This document shows positions 10,124 through 21,771 of a stretch of 64,000 nt of DNA, piece by piece. The DNA comes from Alternaria dauci. Lineage: Eukaryota > Ascomycota > Dothideomycetes > Pleosporales > Pleosporaceae. The notes below the pieces were generated by a model, which worked only from the letters and a program-made list of their open reading frames with translations, was not told the origin of the DNA and searched no databases. The stretch spans positions 3,348,001 to 3,412,000 of the forward strand of contig NC_091273.1 of assembly GCF_042100115.1 (NCBI RefSeq), read 5' to 3'. How positions within the stretch are numbered: position 1 is the first letter of the stretch; the number at the start of each line of letters is the position of its first letter. The translations under genes and the position numbers were made by a program.

Positions 10124-11408
10124 AGCGGTATTCCCAGCTTTTGTCAACGGGATCACATGGTCTAGGAAAGGTTCGAACAACCTGATCGTACTGAGTCATT
10201 TATGAATTCATTGCTAACCTCATCCATTGAAATGTATCCTGCGATTGTGTAGATCCTTTGTCCTGGCCGAAACTCCGATGCATAAAAGTTCCTGCCTGCT
10301 TCTCGTACGAGACGCCAACGAGCGATGCGCCTTGGGCATACAAGGCGTCCATAGATTCTACACGTCATATACAAGGCATCCAAGCCGACCGGACAATTCG
10401 GCGCGTTTTCGTTCCACAAAACCTTCTTTCGGCGTACCACCGGGGGATAATACCTCACCGGTGTGCTGAGGCTGTGTAGATGGTGCAACTGAGGCGTCCA
10501 GCCAATCTCTTTTCGTTACCGAATCAAGCGTTTTCAGTAGGTGTTCTTAACGCTTGGCACTGAAAGCGCCCGCCCAGCGGAGAAAGTAGTCCGCTGCCCA
10601 GAACGGTTGTGGAGTACAAGCTCTGTCACATGAACCTTCAGCCCCACGGGCCGTTCCTAAGGGAAACACAAGTCAGAAAAGTAAGAAACGTCAAAATCGG
10701 GGTTCTAATTTTGAAGTGCGGCGCTGCACAAAAGCGACACCACGGGATTTAGCCGCTTCGAAGGAACACGCTTGTCCCGCGTACCCGTGCATCTCCACTT
10801 ATTCTACATGCTCTTCCATCCGATTTGCCTACCAGGCCACAGCAGCCGCAACGCCAGCCTGCTTTGAGCGACATGTACTGGTCATGCTATACGCAGGGCT
10901 CTCGTAGCCAAGCCTCTAAACAAAGCCCGGCAGGCGTGTACGAAGCGAGTGGCGTTTTCAGGCAGCGGTACCTATGGGTCATGGCCTTAACGGGTAAAGA
11001 GGCCCTGCTATGTGCGTTTGGGTTAAGATGGCGATGGTGCCTACGTGTGGAGGCTACTTTCTAGTTTCATCTCATATCGGATTGAGACACTTGGGCTGAG
11101 AAACGTGTATCACGAGACCAGAGAGGCGCCTTTTGACTAGTCGTCGTCCTGGGGAGGCACCCGTTACAAAAGAAGGATCGTCAAACTTTGGTAAAAGTGG
11201 GAGCTACGGAGATTACGACTAGAATCGACATTGGAAGGCATTATCGTATTCAGAAAGAGAAGGATTGAATACAAAACCAGACACCTTCTTTATACTCGAA
11301 CAGCCACGCCCACACACCTCACACAGGTGGTACCATTCATATCGCACCGTTCTGTATCTAAATCCGCAGTTTGGAACGATCCCAGGTATAGCTTGCGCTT
11401 TCTGGACC
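10124..11408. other. Intergenic stretch, 1.3 kb
   Basis: No supported gene. Frames at 10162-10488 (minus) and 10716-11064 (plus) have no domain or signal. The last part is the promoter and leader of the S41 peptidase gene. Confidence 0.5.
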
Positions 11409-13745
11409 ATGAGGTCCTTTATAGCGCTCTCAGCGCTCCTAGCAGCTGCAACAGCACAATCAATCACAGCCACAGACGCCTCGCAGTCGTTCGATATCGT
11501 GCCAACATCGACACCCAGGCCATCGTCGATAGACGATATTGAACTTGACCCAACGACTACAGAGAGCGTTTCCGGACCGATAGAGACTAACCAGGCTTGT
11601 GGAGACATAGCTGAGTTAGTGGCAAATGACTTCTCAGAGTTTCCAGTCGTAGATGCTGCACTAGCGTACGCATGCCTCAAGTCCCTGCCTTTCGACTCAA
11701 CCGACGCGTCTTCAACAGTGGATGAGATCAAGAAGATGGTGGAGTTTCAGTCGACGCTCACCTACCTCAAAGATCCACCAAGAGGATGGCCGAACGAAGC
11801 CGTCGATATCGTTGCTGGCTTAGACGACATCAAAAGCAACGTCGAATCCGGACAATACAGCAATGAATTCGACTTTGAAACTGATATTGCATCTTTGATG
11901 GTGAAGGCGCACGATGGACATCTTGGCTGGAACGGTATGGCATATGCAGGAGCCTTCAGGTGGCGGCGAAGCAGTGCTTTTACTCTGGTCTCCGCATCAA
12001 GAGACGGAAGCGAGATACCTCAAATCTGGGCTTTGGAGGATTTCAATGGTACTGTTGGTTACGAGCCTTCGCCGGTCACGCAAATCGACGGAAGGGACGT
12101 TGTACAGTTCTTGATGGATGAGGCGAACTTGAACTCTTACCACGATCCGGATACCCGGTTCAATGCCATGTTCTTTTCGCAGGCGGCAGAAAACTACGGG
12201 TACTTTACCAGTCCAAGGTTTTACCCCGGTGCTACGACGAACGTTACTTACGAGAACGGGACAACCGATACGTATAGCAATGGTGCCATCGTCCTGCAGC
12301 CTGAGACCTGGAGCTATATCAGCGATCCTGATTCATTTTACGACACATATGTTAGGGCTACGACAAGCTTAACGAGGGTCAAGAAGAGGGATCCTACTCA
12401 ACCACCCCTGCATTTGGAGAACCCGCGCGACTATGAGTTCAGGGGTACCTTTACACAACAACACGGCTCTGTGCCGTTGCTCTACCCAGATCCAGTCGTT
12501 GCTCACTCGGCGGATTTGGTGCCGTTGGCCGGATTCTTCATTAATACTGGTGCTGGCGAAATCGGCGTTCTTGCAGCGACGACGTTCAATACCGAGGACG
12601 TTGCAGGTGCACAGGAATTCCAAGCCGTAATTCAGGAGTACATCTCGCAAGCCCAGTCCCGGGGTGTGGAGAAACACATTATCGATCTACGTGCCAATAA
12701 TGGTGGCAAAGTACTGTCAGGCTATGATATGTACCTGCAATTCTTCCCGTCTCAAGAGCCTCAAACACAGAGCCGATACCGCGGACACCGAGCCAGCGAA
12801 GTCTACGGCGAGAGTATATCCAGCTTTGAGGAAATAGGCCTCATGAACGCCGAACTCTTCACAAGCCCCTTTAGCAACGACGCCTACCTCTCATCCACTG
12901 GCGAAGATTTCCCAGACTGGAAATCCATGTACCCACCCGAGCGATTCAACAACGACCAATTTACAGCTCTACTCAAATACAACTTGAGCAATCCCCTGAC
13001 AACAAGCAACGAGCGTACCGCCGTAGGTATCACCATGACAGGCTACAACTCGCGCAGCAACTTCACCACGGACCCTTTCCGCGCCGAGGACATTATCCTG
13101 CTAACAGACGGCGTCTGCGCCTCAACCTGCTCCGTCTTCACCGAGCTCATGGTCCAACAGTCTGGCGTACGAAGCATCGCCATTGGCGGTCGCCCCAGCC
13201 TCGGCCCCATGGTAGCTGTCGGTGGCACAAAAGGCACCCTGGTACTCCCCTCGCTCTACATGGAAGCCATGTCCGAATACGTCACCTCTGAATTTGCATC
13301 CTCCCGCTCCGAAGCAAACGACTGGGCCGAATTCCTTCCTTCAACCCCGCCCATCGCCGTAATAGATGCTAGCGTAAACTTCCAGGACAACATCCGTGCC
13401 GGCTTCGAGTCGGCGGGCGTGCCAACACAGTTTCTGAATGATACGGCGAGTTGTCGCATCTGGTATGAGCCCGGGGATTACTTCAATGTGACGAGGTTGT
13501 GGGAGAAGACGGCGAATGTGGCGTTTGGAAATAATGGGGGCTTGGATGAGGGCGCTTGTGTGGCGGGAAGTGTGACGAGTTCGGATCAGCAGCAAGGGAG
13601 GGGAGAGTCGAATCCGGAAAGTACGGGAGATGGAAATGCACAAGGGAGTGGTGATGAGGAGGATGCGGCCAGTGGGCTGAGAGTGGGCTGGGTGCATCTG
13701 CTTGTCTCTATCGGTGCTGTCGCGCTGAGTTTCTGTTTGTTGTAG
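11409..13745 (+). CDS. Secreted CPAF-like S41 family serine peptidase, probably GPI-anchored
   Basis: Single exon, 778 residues. The frame is open 48 codons further upstream, but the ATG at 11409 is chosen because it starts directly with a signal peptide (MRSFIALSALLAAATAQS). A central region resembling the chlamydial protease-like activity factor/S41 fold contains IIDLRANNGGK (about 425) and the presumed nucleophile in TDGVCASTCSVF, Ser at about 572. Many Asn-X-Ser/Thr sites agree with secretion. The C-terminus has a Gly/Ser-rich, acidic spacer followed by a hydrophobic tail (VGWVHLLVSIGAVALSFCLL), the layout of a GPI attachment signal. Fungal members of this family are widespread but their substrates are unknown. 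No intron is needed. Confidence 0.85.
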   Translation: MRSFIALSALLAAATAQSITATDASQSFDIVPTSTPRPSSIDDIELDPTTTESVSGPIETNQACGDIAELVANDFSEFPVVDAALAYACLKSLPFDSTDASSTVDEIKKMVEFQSTLTYLKDPPRGWPNEAVDIVAGLDDIKSNVESGQYSNEFDFETDIASLMVKAHDGHLGWNGMAYAGAFRWRRSSAFTLVSASRDGSEIPQIWALEDFNGTVGYEPSPVTQIDGRDVVQFLMDEANLNSYHDPDTRFNAMFFSQAAENYGYFTSPRFYPGATTNVTYENGTTDTYSNGAIVLQPETWSYISDPDSFYDTYVRATTSLTRVKKRDPTQPPLHLENPRDYEFRGTFTQQHGSVPLLYPDPVVAHSADLVPLAGFFINTGAGEIGVLAATTFNTEDVAGAQEFQAVIQEYISQAQSRGVEKHIIDLRANNGGKVLSGYDMYLQFFPSQEPQTQSRYRGHRASEVYGESISSFEEIGLMNAELFTSPFSNDAYLSSTGEDFPDWKSMYPPERFNNDQFTALLKYNLSNPLTTSNERTAVGITMTGYNSRSNFTTDPFRAEDIILLTDGVCASTCSVFTELMVQQSGVRSIAIGGRPSLGPMVAVGGTKGTLVLPSLYMEAMSEYVTSEFASSRSEANDWAEFLPSTPPIAVIDASVNFQDNIRAGFESAGVPTQFLNDTASCRIWYEPGDYFNVTRLWEKTANVAFGNNGGLDEGACVAGSVTSSDQQQGRGESNPESTGDGNAQGSGDEEDAASGLRVGWVHLLVSIGAVALSFCLL

Positions 13746-13946
13746 ATCGAGTAGTGATCGATTTTAGAAATACACCATGTCCTTGACGATATGCAAATGG
13801 ATTGTTTATGTCTACATGCATTCGTACTTTCTCTAAGATTTGGTTTCGCTGAAACGTCAAACTGGCATATAGTACATTGATCTGCTTCACCCCATCCGCT
13901 AAACAGTACAAATAATCCCTTCATGACCACAGATGTCAAGCACTCT
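13746..13946. other. Convergent 3' region
   Basis: About 200 bp between the stop codons of the S41 peptidase gene (plus) and the unknown gene (minus). Both transcripts must terminate here. No clear terminator motif was identified. Confidence 0.5.
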
Positions 13947-14907
13947 TCACTTCCTCTGCTCTCCAGATCCCCAGGCCTGCTTTCCGAAACCAACTCTTGC
14001 CGCATGCCAGTCCAACACTACATCACGGCCCCTGACCGCCGCCCAGCCAAGCTTGATTATGCCCCTGTCGTCATGACAAGAATCTGCGTTTTTGGCCAAG
14101 AGCATACATCTTCCCTCTGTGGTCTGTAGTATATACTGTTCGGGCTTGACAACCAATTCCTCAATGTCGTCATCATCGTCGTGTTCGTTTTCCTGGTCAT
14201 ACTCTTTAGATCCTCCTTCAGAATCCTCTCGCTCGACCCCAAATACCAACTCAGGGAAGATATTCATAGCCCAACAATCCACATACAACTGCTCATTGCC
14301 GTCTCTGGCCTGCTGCTCAGTATTGGTAGCCAGAAGCAAGACGTCCCATATACCTTTTGGAACGTGGATATATGGTGTGCTTAAGTCGAGAGTGGCAGAT
14401 TCAGCAGGCATGAAAATCATACCGCTCTTTCTCATGCCGACACCGAGCAAGGGGAACTGAGCGCCGAGGATGGGTCGGAGACGGAGTCGTTCCTGTTGCA
14501 TCCAAGTAAATTGATTGGCATTTTGTGACCATGAATCTGATTCAGAGATGGGGTAGAAAGTAGCGGTGCCGGACTGTGAACTGTTGAGGGGGATGTTGAC
14601 GAGTAAAGTCTGCTCAATGGGTCCTCCGGCGCTGTAGGTGGCCATTGTGTTTTGGAGGTGCTCGAGAGGCTTTACGCCGAAGACATGAGGGGAGTTGGTG
14701 AAGCTGTAGTGGAGATCATGGTCCAGCTGTCGGTTCGTTAGATTTGTTTGAAGCAATGTAGGGTCGGATTGAGCATACTGTGATGGTAATTGCACGACCA
14801 GGCGCTGGCTTGGAGTCCAACAAAGGCTTTTGCTGTTGTAGCGACGGGTCGAGGTACGCAGCCTCCACGAGAAGCCGCAAAGACGCGAAGAGTATATTTC
14901 GAAGCAT
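13947..14907 (-). CDS. Conserved-looking protein of unknown function, 302 residues
   Basis: Two exons, complement(13947..14726, 14779..14907), with a 52-bp intron (GTATGC donor, TCTAAC branch, GACAG acceptor), give 302 residues in phase. The first exon encodes MLRNILFASLRLLVEAAYLDPSL; the second begins LDHDLHYSFTNSPHVFGV. A near-C-terminal acidic run (ENEHDDDDDIEE) separates a hydrophobic-patterned globular region (about 60-215) from a short C-terminal domain containing GRCMLLAKNADSC and GWAAVRGRDVVLDW. No signal peptide, transmembrane segment or known motif was recognised. A start at an internal Met (MATYSAGGP) is possible but would discard the well-spliced first exon. Confidence 0.65.
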
Positions 14908-16740
14908 TTTGGAGGTGGACTGGTGCTTGGTTTTCGTGTACTAGCCACCCGTTCGCATACAAAACTAATGCCTTTTATCACAGTAGGCGTGAGCGGTCAA
15001 GAAGGATTCTTATCATTTCAGACGCACGCAAGGGTTCCCTTTGGCCACGCCGCAATATATTGTGCCTCGTTCCAATTTTCTCATCACCTAGACGTATTGC
15101 GCGTTTGCATTAGTATAATATTGGGGTCGCGAACCTCGCGGTTGGGTGAAGTGCCCTTGTAGCGCCTGCAGTTCCCTTGTGGTTCGTCCGCTGCGATGAA
15201 TGCGACTGGGGTTTACGTGGGGCGCGCTGCACCTGAAACCATGGTTGGGCGCGACGACAACGAACGCATGGAAATCTCTTTTCATGCCGTCCTAATGGCA
15301 TATAGCTTTGGGGTCCAAACGGATTTGAGGACTAGATGCGTCTGTTGTGCTGACCAGAATAGCAGCGCATCATGTAAGCCAGGGCGTGACATCTCTTCGG
15401 GAAGTGGCCCTTGTATGTTCGCGCGAACCAGTCTTCTCCCATGCTCGGATGGTAGTTGTTGCACTTGGATTCTTTCATGAAGACGCGTCTATCTCTTTGT
15501 AACGATTAGCCCTTCTCCGAGCAGGAGCGGCCTGGAGGAGAAAAGACGTCATTGTTGTCACAAGGAATTAGGAAGAAGCAGCGCAGCTCGAGAGGTTGGT
15601 CGCCCACGGCATTGACGGCTAACAGTGAAACCTTTGCTTCTCGCCGCAGAAGTCGTTAGTGTCGTTGCTTGTTGCTTGTTGCCGCAGATGAGTTGTGTGG
15701 AATAGGTGCCATGGAAAGTACGATCGATGCAGAACATGGCAAATGCGGCATCAGCCGGCTCACGAGACGTTTTATTTGTGAAGCGTCGGTATATCCACGG
15801 CGATGTGTCGCGTTGAGAGACGCTGGTAAACAAGAGCGACGACGCGTCGGGCCCCAGCCGCGACAGCTGTCAACTCTCCAACCTCGGACCCAGCCATCGC
15901 AAACGTCACAATTCGCCTACCAATGTCAACCATTTCTGTGTGCGAGTCAACGGACAGACTGCTTTTTGTTTCTGCATAAAGCTTCGCATCGGATCTCCAC
16001 GGGCCGCAACGAGTACTGTCAGCGACCCGGTAAAAATGCCGCCCAAGAGAACGGGGAACTACTGTCATGGTGGCATCACGATTGTCCTGTAGCGCTGAGC
16101 CTGTGCATGGTCGCAACTATATTGTCAGGAAAGGCCCTTCCACGGTACTGATCGCTCCGCAGGGCTCCTCTGGAATGCGATGCTGGCCGTCATTTCCGTC
16201 TGGAGAGCCAAGCGCTCTGCGGTTTCACGAGCTCGCGCCCGCCGTCGAGCAACGGTGGATTGAGCTGCAACAAACGAACAAAGTCTTGACTGTCTCAACG
16301 AGGCTGTGTCAATCGGCGGGAAATCAACGGACGCGCAATTCACTCGCGATCAAGACGTCTTCCAGGCATGCTCCTGCCAGTCATTGGCTTTGTTGCCCCT
16401 GACCAAGGCTCGGCGGGCTTCTGCTAATTCACCACTATGGACTTGGCTGCTTGGTCTCCGCGATTACTGCGCGCACGCCAATACCGGCAGACTTGGCGCG
16501 CAGCAGCGCCAGACAAACCATGAGGGTTGGCAAGTTCCACTTGTAGCACTCGGGGGAACCAAGAAATTGCTCTGTTGCCGCTTCAAATACTTTGACCATC
16601 CCGGCTTTCGCCTCGACAGTCGTATGTTCTCAGTGTGAGCTTTACCTTTCCTACTTACTTTACCAGTCACTCGTTAAGACTTGCACCACTCGCTCTTCTA
16701 TTTGCCTTTTAATTCCGCTTCTTCTCCCACTCCTCCAGCC
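14908..16740. other. Intergenic stretch, 1.8 kb, divergent promoters
   Basis: Lies between divergent genes (unknown protein minus, GH72 plus). The last 80 bp are pyrimidine-rich, as usual for strongly expressed fungal genes. Overlapping frames at 15669-16151 and 15772-16116 have no features. No transposon remnant or RNA gene was recognised. Confidence 0.5.
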
Positions 16741-18153
16741 ATGAAGGCCTGTGTCGTCTTCTCCGTACTGGGTGCCGCTGTTGCCCCAGCATTTGCCAGC
16801 GTCGTCGCCCGTCAATCAAAGGGAAACCTACCTCCAGTCACCGTTCGCGGCAACGCCTTCTTCGCCGGTGATGAGCGATTGTACATTCGCGGTCTCGCGT
16901 ACCAGCCAGGTTTGTTGTCACCAAACAACAACAAGAACAAGGCACGATACTAATACATCTCAGGTGGTGCTGCCGACGCTGCCGACCCGCTGCTCGACCT
17001 TGAGGGTCTTGCACGCGACATTGAGAACTTCAAGACGCTCGGCATCAACACCATCCGTATCTACACTATCGACAACTCTCAGAACCACGATGAGGGCATG
17101 AAGATGCTCGACGACGCCGGCATCTACTTGGCGCTCGATGCCAACACACCCAAGTACTCTCTCAACCGCGAGAACGAGGACACACTCCACCGTTCGTACA
17201 ACGACGTTTACCTGCAATCCGTCTTTGCTACCATCGACGCATTTGCCGACTACAACAACTTGCTTCTCTTCTTTTCCGGAAACGAGGTCATCAACGCGAG
17301 GAACAACACCAACGCTGCTCCTTACATCAAGGCCGTTACGCGTGACATGAAGCAGTACATCTCCAACAGGCACAGCCGTGTCATTCCCGTCGGATACTCT
17401 GCTGCTGATGTTGCCGAGAACATCGAGTCCCAGGCGCTCTACTTCAACTGCGGTACTGATGACGAGCGCTCCGACTTCTTTGCCTTCAACGACTATTCGT
17501 GGTGCGACCCCTCGTCTTTCACCGAGTCCGGATGGGACGCCAAGGTCAGGACGTACAGCGACTACAGCAAGCCCATCTTCCTGTCCGAGTTTGGCTGCAT
17601 CACCAACCAGCGCAACTGGGGTGAGATTGAGGCTTTGTACTCGACCAACATGACTGGTGTCTACTCTGGTGGTCTTGTCTACGAGTACACTGTGGAGCCC
17701 AACGGTTACGGTCTTGTCGAGATCAACGGAAACGGTGACATTGAGCCCAACGCCGACTTTGAGCGTCTCGCCGAGGCCTACCAGGCGACTGCCAACCCCA
17801 CCGGTTCCGGCGGCTTCCGTGAGAACGGCGAGGCTTCCGAGTGCCCTGCTGAGTCTGATGAATGGCACGTCGAGGGCACCAGCCTTCCTGCGATCCCCGC
17901 CAACGCTGTCAAGTTCATGGACGAGGGTGCTGGTGAGGGACCCGGTCTCGAGGGTGATGGCTCGCACTTTGCTGGCGAACCCAGCGAGTCTACTGCTACC
18001 CCCGGATCTGGCCAACCCACGCGCTCGCCTGCTCCCGGTTCCACTGGCGGCGCTGGCGGCAGCGAGGGAGCTGCTGCCGGTGTAGAGGTGCCTCTTCGCT
18101 TCATCGGCATGATCGCAGCCAGCGCTCTCTTCGGTGCTGTCCTCGTCTTCTAA
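16741..18153 (+). CDS. GH72 1,3-beta-glucanosyltransferase (Gas/Gel family), GPI-anchored
   Basis: Two exons, 16741..16909 and 16964..18153, with a 54-bp intron carrying a textbook ATACTAATAC branch, give 452 residues. After a signal peptide (MKACVVFSVLGAAVAPAFA) comes the GH72 catalytic domain with RGLAYQPGG near the start, the acid/base Glu in FSGNEVIN (about 164) and the nucleophile Glu in FLSEFGC (about 265). There is no cysteine-rich X8 (CBM43) module; a Gly/Ser/Pro linker runs directly into the hydrophobic tail FIGMIAASALFGAVLVF, a GPI attachment signal. The enzyme cuts and rejoins beta-1,3-glucan chains at the cell surface, elongating wall glucan. The absence of X8 places it in the Gel1/Gel2-like subgroup. 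Confidence 0.95.
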
Positions 18154-18610
18154 GCGGAACGTGTAAGCATGCACATTGAACGGACGTAGAGCAACTGTTT
18201 TCTTGTTTCTGGAGTTTTTTTTTGTGTTGACTGCCGTCGTCGGCGTTACCTATATACCTGAATCGTCATTGCGGGCGCAGGGCCTTTTGTGTAGTAATAT
18301 ACGCCAAAAGCTTTTTTCTCAAACAATGTCTGCTTGCTGTGGATGTGAATGCGGTGACTCTGATTGAGACTGCGATGGTGAATGTGGTGGAGGCGAGGGT
18401 GAGGGCATGGGCTAGCGGCGTCATGGACCCTGGTTCTTCAAGGCATGCAATGGAAGCTTCCACGGTCGTGATTGCCCCAACTGCCCAGCTTCCTTTCACC
18501 CACCACGATGAAGACGGCTTTATAGAAAAGGTCGCAGAGCCCAGAAAACCCCCCCGCTGCTTGCCCACAACCCTTCTCCCGCTGAACAGTCGCACTGCCA
18601 CTACCCCGCC
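18154..18610. other. Intergenic, 3' of GH72 and promoter of SGT1
   Basis: 457 bp between co-oriented genes. It contains a T run near 18217 and a C-rich stretch before the SGT1 start. No specific site recognised. Confidence 0.5.
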
Positions 18611-19750
18611 ATGGACGACGCCCGCAAAGGCGACGCCGCGCTCAGCGCAAGCAAGCCCGAAGAAGCGATTGCGCACTACACCAAGGCCCTTTCAGCCAAC
18701 CCCTCGGCCGTCAAGTACTACATTGGCCGCGCCACGGCCTACCAGCGGACGTCCAAATACGCCGAGTCCCTCAGCGATGCCGAGCTCGCCGTCGTCTTCG
18801 CGAAGAAGCGCGGCTCGCGCGAGCTCATCAAGGACGCCCAGTTTCGACGCGCCGTCGCCCTGTTCCACCTCGGAAGATACGCAGATGCCGAGTACCTGCT
18901 GAAGATTGTCAAGGGGCTCGACGACAAGGACAAGATGCTGCCCATCTGGGAGTCCAAGGTCGCAACCAAGCTGAAGGATGTCCCGCACGACGACGAGAGG
19001 CGGAACGTCACCATCCAGGAGACACCAGACGTCGACATGCCCAGCACCCCAGCACCTTCCAAGACTCCCGAGTCCGCCCCTGCCCCAGTGCAGGCCCCGA
19101 AGCCTGTTGCGCCGACCCCGAAAGACAAGATCAAGACCGACTGGTACCAGTCGCCTGAAGTCGTCACGCTGACTATCATGGCCAAAGGCATACCAAACGA
19201 CAAACTGGACGTCGAGTTCCAAGAACGATCCGTGTCAGTCTCGTTCCCCATCGCCGGCTCATTGTCAGAATACAGCTACAGCGCCGACCCTCTATACGAA
19301 AAGATCGACCCCGCGCAATCCAAATTCCGAGTCACGCCTACAAAGTTGGAGATTACAATGCGCAAAGCAACTACCGGTCTAAAATGGCATGACCTCGAGC
19401 ACCCCGACGGCCACGTTGCCACTGCCCAAGCGCCAGATGCCACCCTCGCCGTCCGCACGACCAAAGAAACAGCCCCCGCATATCCAACGTCCTCCAAGTC
19501 AGGCGCGAAGAACTGGGACAAGGTTGTGGTCAACGATCTCGACGAAAAAGACGAAATCGAAGGCGACGAGACGTCACACTTCTTCAAGCAGCTGTACAGC
19601 GGCGCTACGCCTGAGCAGCAGCGCGCCATGATGAAGAGCTACCAGGAGAGCGGCGGTACAGTGCTGAGCACCGACTGGAGCAACGTTGGCAACAAGACTG
19701 TGGTACCCGAACCACCAGAGGGCATGGAGGCGAAGAAATATTCGGAATAG
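18611..19750 (+). CDS. SGT1: SGT1 co-chaperone
   Basis: Single exon, 379 residues, starting at ATG in a CCGCC context. It has the three-part SGT1 architecture: TPR repeats at about 2-115 (EEAIAHYTKALSANPSAVKYY), a variable Pro/Ala-rich linker, the CS domain at about 175-265 (KTDWYQSPEVVTLTIMAKGI to ITMRKATTGLKWHDLE) and a C-terminal SGS domain (WDKVVVNDLDEKDE to NVGNKTVVPEPPEGME). SGT1 bridges Hsp90 and Skp1, supports SCF ubiquitin ligase and kinetochore assembly, and stabilises NLR-type receptors in other eukaryotes. The length is usual for the family. Confidence 0.96.
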   Translation: MDDARKGDAALSASKPEEAIAHYTKALSANPSAVKYYIGRATAYQRTSKYAESLSDAELAVVFAKKRGSRELIKDAQFRRAVALFHLGRYADAEYLLKIVKGLDDKDKMLPIWESKVATKLKDVPHDDERRNVTIQETPDVDMPSTPAPSKTPESAPAPVQAPKPVAPTPKDKIKTDWYQSPEVVTLTIMAKGIPNDKLDVEFQERSVSVSFPIAGSLSEYSYSADPLYEKIDPAQSKFRVTPTKLEITMRKATTGLKWHDLEHPDGHVATAQAPDATLAVRTTKETAPAYPTSSKSGAKNWDKVVVNDLDEKDEIEGDETSHFFKQLYSGATPEQQRAMMKSYQESGGTVLSTDWSNVGNKTVVPEPPEGMEAKKYSE

Positions 19751-20309
19751 TATCCGCCTCGCTGCCAGAGTACGGGCATTTTCTTTGTGAGTCCTCATGA
19801 TATGACGCATAGCAAGGTGTTTGGGGCAGGCAATGGGATTTATACCTACGTAGCGCACGTAGGGTACAACATGGGATGATTTATTGACATCTGGAAAACT
19901 TCTCGTACCTGATTCTGGAACTTTTGGACCCTTGCTTATTACCTAAAGAAACTCGTGACCTCGCGTCGTGCATGCACCGAAGCCGAGCGGACGTTAGCAT
20001 CGCTCGTAATGGAGGAGCGACGCGAGTTGCAGGGTTTCCCCACAAGCGTCATAGCGATTGCATCCTAACTTCCCGTGGTGCTTCTCACATTGTATAAGCT
20101 TACAAACTATGCCATATCTTGCTTTCCTAAGCATTTGTCCTGCATACGCAAAACTAGAGGCAGGTTGAATACATTTCTTGTATATGTTCGGCAGAGTTGT
20201 GCGTGCATCGTCGACCATTCCTAAACCAAACTTTGGTCCACCCATCACACCCAATCACGTTGCGCGCTCAAGGCAGTTGGACCCTACACGTTCGAGCGTA
20301 TTGAGAACC
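19751..20309. other. Intergenic stretch
   Basis: 559 bp between co-oriented genes; nothing supported beyond the expected 3' flank and promoter. Confidence 0.5.
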
Positions 20310-21771
20310 ATGGCTACCGGATCCAAAGTTCATCTGGAAGCATCGCAAAAGCCTCAGTACTATGTCAGCGGGCTGAGACCCGAAAGTGCGGAGAAGGCAA
20401 GCCAATTGTTGCAAACAAATCATGAGGAGCATCACATTTTCTTCAATCGAATCGGGTTTCATGTAAGATGGTAATGTTCGTCGTAAACATGGCAAATACT
20501 CACAACTCCCATCTAGAACCACATCGCCCACCATCTCCTCACTCTATTTGCGCTCAACGCCTCAACAGAAGAACTCCAAGAAGCCTACGATACGAATGTA
20601 AACTACCAACGCCCGTCCGAGGTCCTCAAAGAGTCCATCGTGAATGACATGCACAACCTTGAGCGCTTCAAGTCGTATCTTGGACAAGAGAAATACTACC
20701 ATGATTTCCTCATGTACTTCCAGCAAGAGATTGACGATAAGGGCTGGCAACGCACACTGCAAGAACATGTGTTTGCAGAAACCGAACACGCAGAGGACAT
20801 GTTAGTACGCATGTATGCCAGCATTTATCATCCCATTATACATCTCGGATTCGGCATCGAGTTCCAACAGCCAGCCATCATCGCAGAGGCGCTGGCGCAA
20901 GCCGCTGTACACGACAATTGGATGGGATCGCTATTCTTTGGATGCGAAAAGGCTGCCAAAGAGACAAGAGGAAAAGACGGGCCGAGGAAGACCATCGTTC
21001 AGATATTGGAAGAGTGCAAGAAAGACGACAAGTTGAGCAAAGCACCGCGCTTTGAAGATGGAAATAAGATCCGAGACGGAATTATGAAAAGAGCACCAGA
21101 AGAGATGATCAAGTATGCGAAACAGTATACAGTCAAAGAGGAGGAACTGGAAGAGAAGACTGCGGAGATGATCAACGCCGCTGGTATGTCATGGACTCGT
21201 CTCCAGTCTAACCATGTTCCAAGTCTCTGTCCATGATCATACTAACGCAAACGCAACAACAGTGTACTTCACAGCCGCCGCCCAGCGTCCACCACACCAA
21301 GTCAAGTTCGACTTTTTCTACATGCATTGCGTAAACTCCAGCATCTTCTTCTCCGCCTTTCTCTCTCCCGCCTCCTCTCTGTCCCCCTCCATCCAACGTC
21401 GCCTTCTAGAATGGAAAATCTGGAGCGACATTATAATATATGTGTGTTGCGGCTGTCCACCCCTCCTCATCGATGAGATTCACAGCTACGTGCCTAGGAA
21501 AGATGGTGACATGGGTGAAGTCATCAAGCGGGTGAACAAGGTGCAAGACGATGGGCATGCTTGTAAGCTTGTGAGGGCGATTGCCAATGCAGAGGCGGTT
21601 TGTAACAAGTGGGAAAGTAAAGAGGAAATGCTGGTCAAGGGGGATATGTGGAGAAAGATTGGACACATGGCAGTAGATTCCGTAGAGGCGGGAGAGCCAC
21701 TTTGGGCGATAAGCTGTGGGTTCAAGGAGGCATGGGAGCAGATTCCGTTGCGGGACGGGGCGAGACTGTGA
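20310..21771 (+). CDS. Questin-oxidase-like protein (AflY family)
   Basis: Three exons, 20310..20462, 20517..21183 and 21263..21771, give 442 residues in phase. The protein starts MATGSKVHLEASQKPQYYV and has the family signature HHIFFNRIGFHNHIAHHLLTLFALNA near the N-terminus, then YPIIHLGFGIEFQQPAIIAEALAQAA (about 150), as in the questin oxidase-like family that includes AflY. Those enzymes carry out Baeyer-Villiger-type oxidative ring opening of anthraquinones or related polyketides. Here no polyketide synthase or other cluster gene is adjacent, so a housekeeping or orphan role is equally possible. No signal peptide or membrane segment is seen. Confidence 0.88.

Noticed and set aside
10165..10180. 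GGTTCGAAC resembling a tRNA B box
   Set aside because: The flanks do not fold into a tRNA and there is no matching A box; chance similarity.
16960..18174. 404-codon antisense frame opposite the GH72 gene
   Set aside because: Codon-biased antisense of a strongly recognised enzyme; no independent features.
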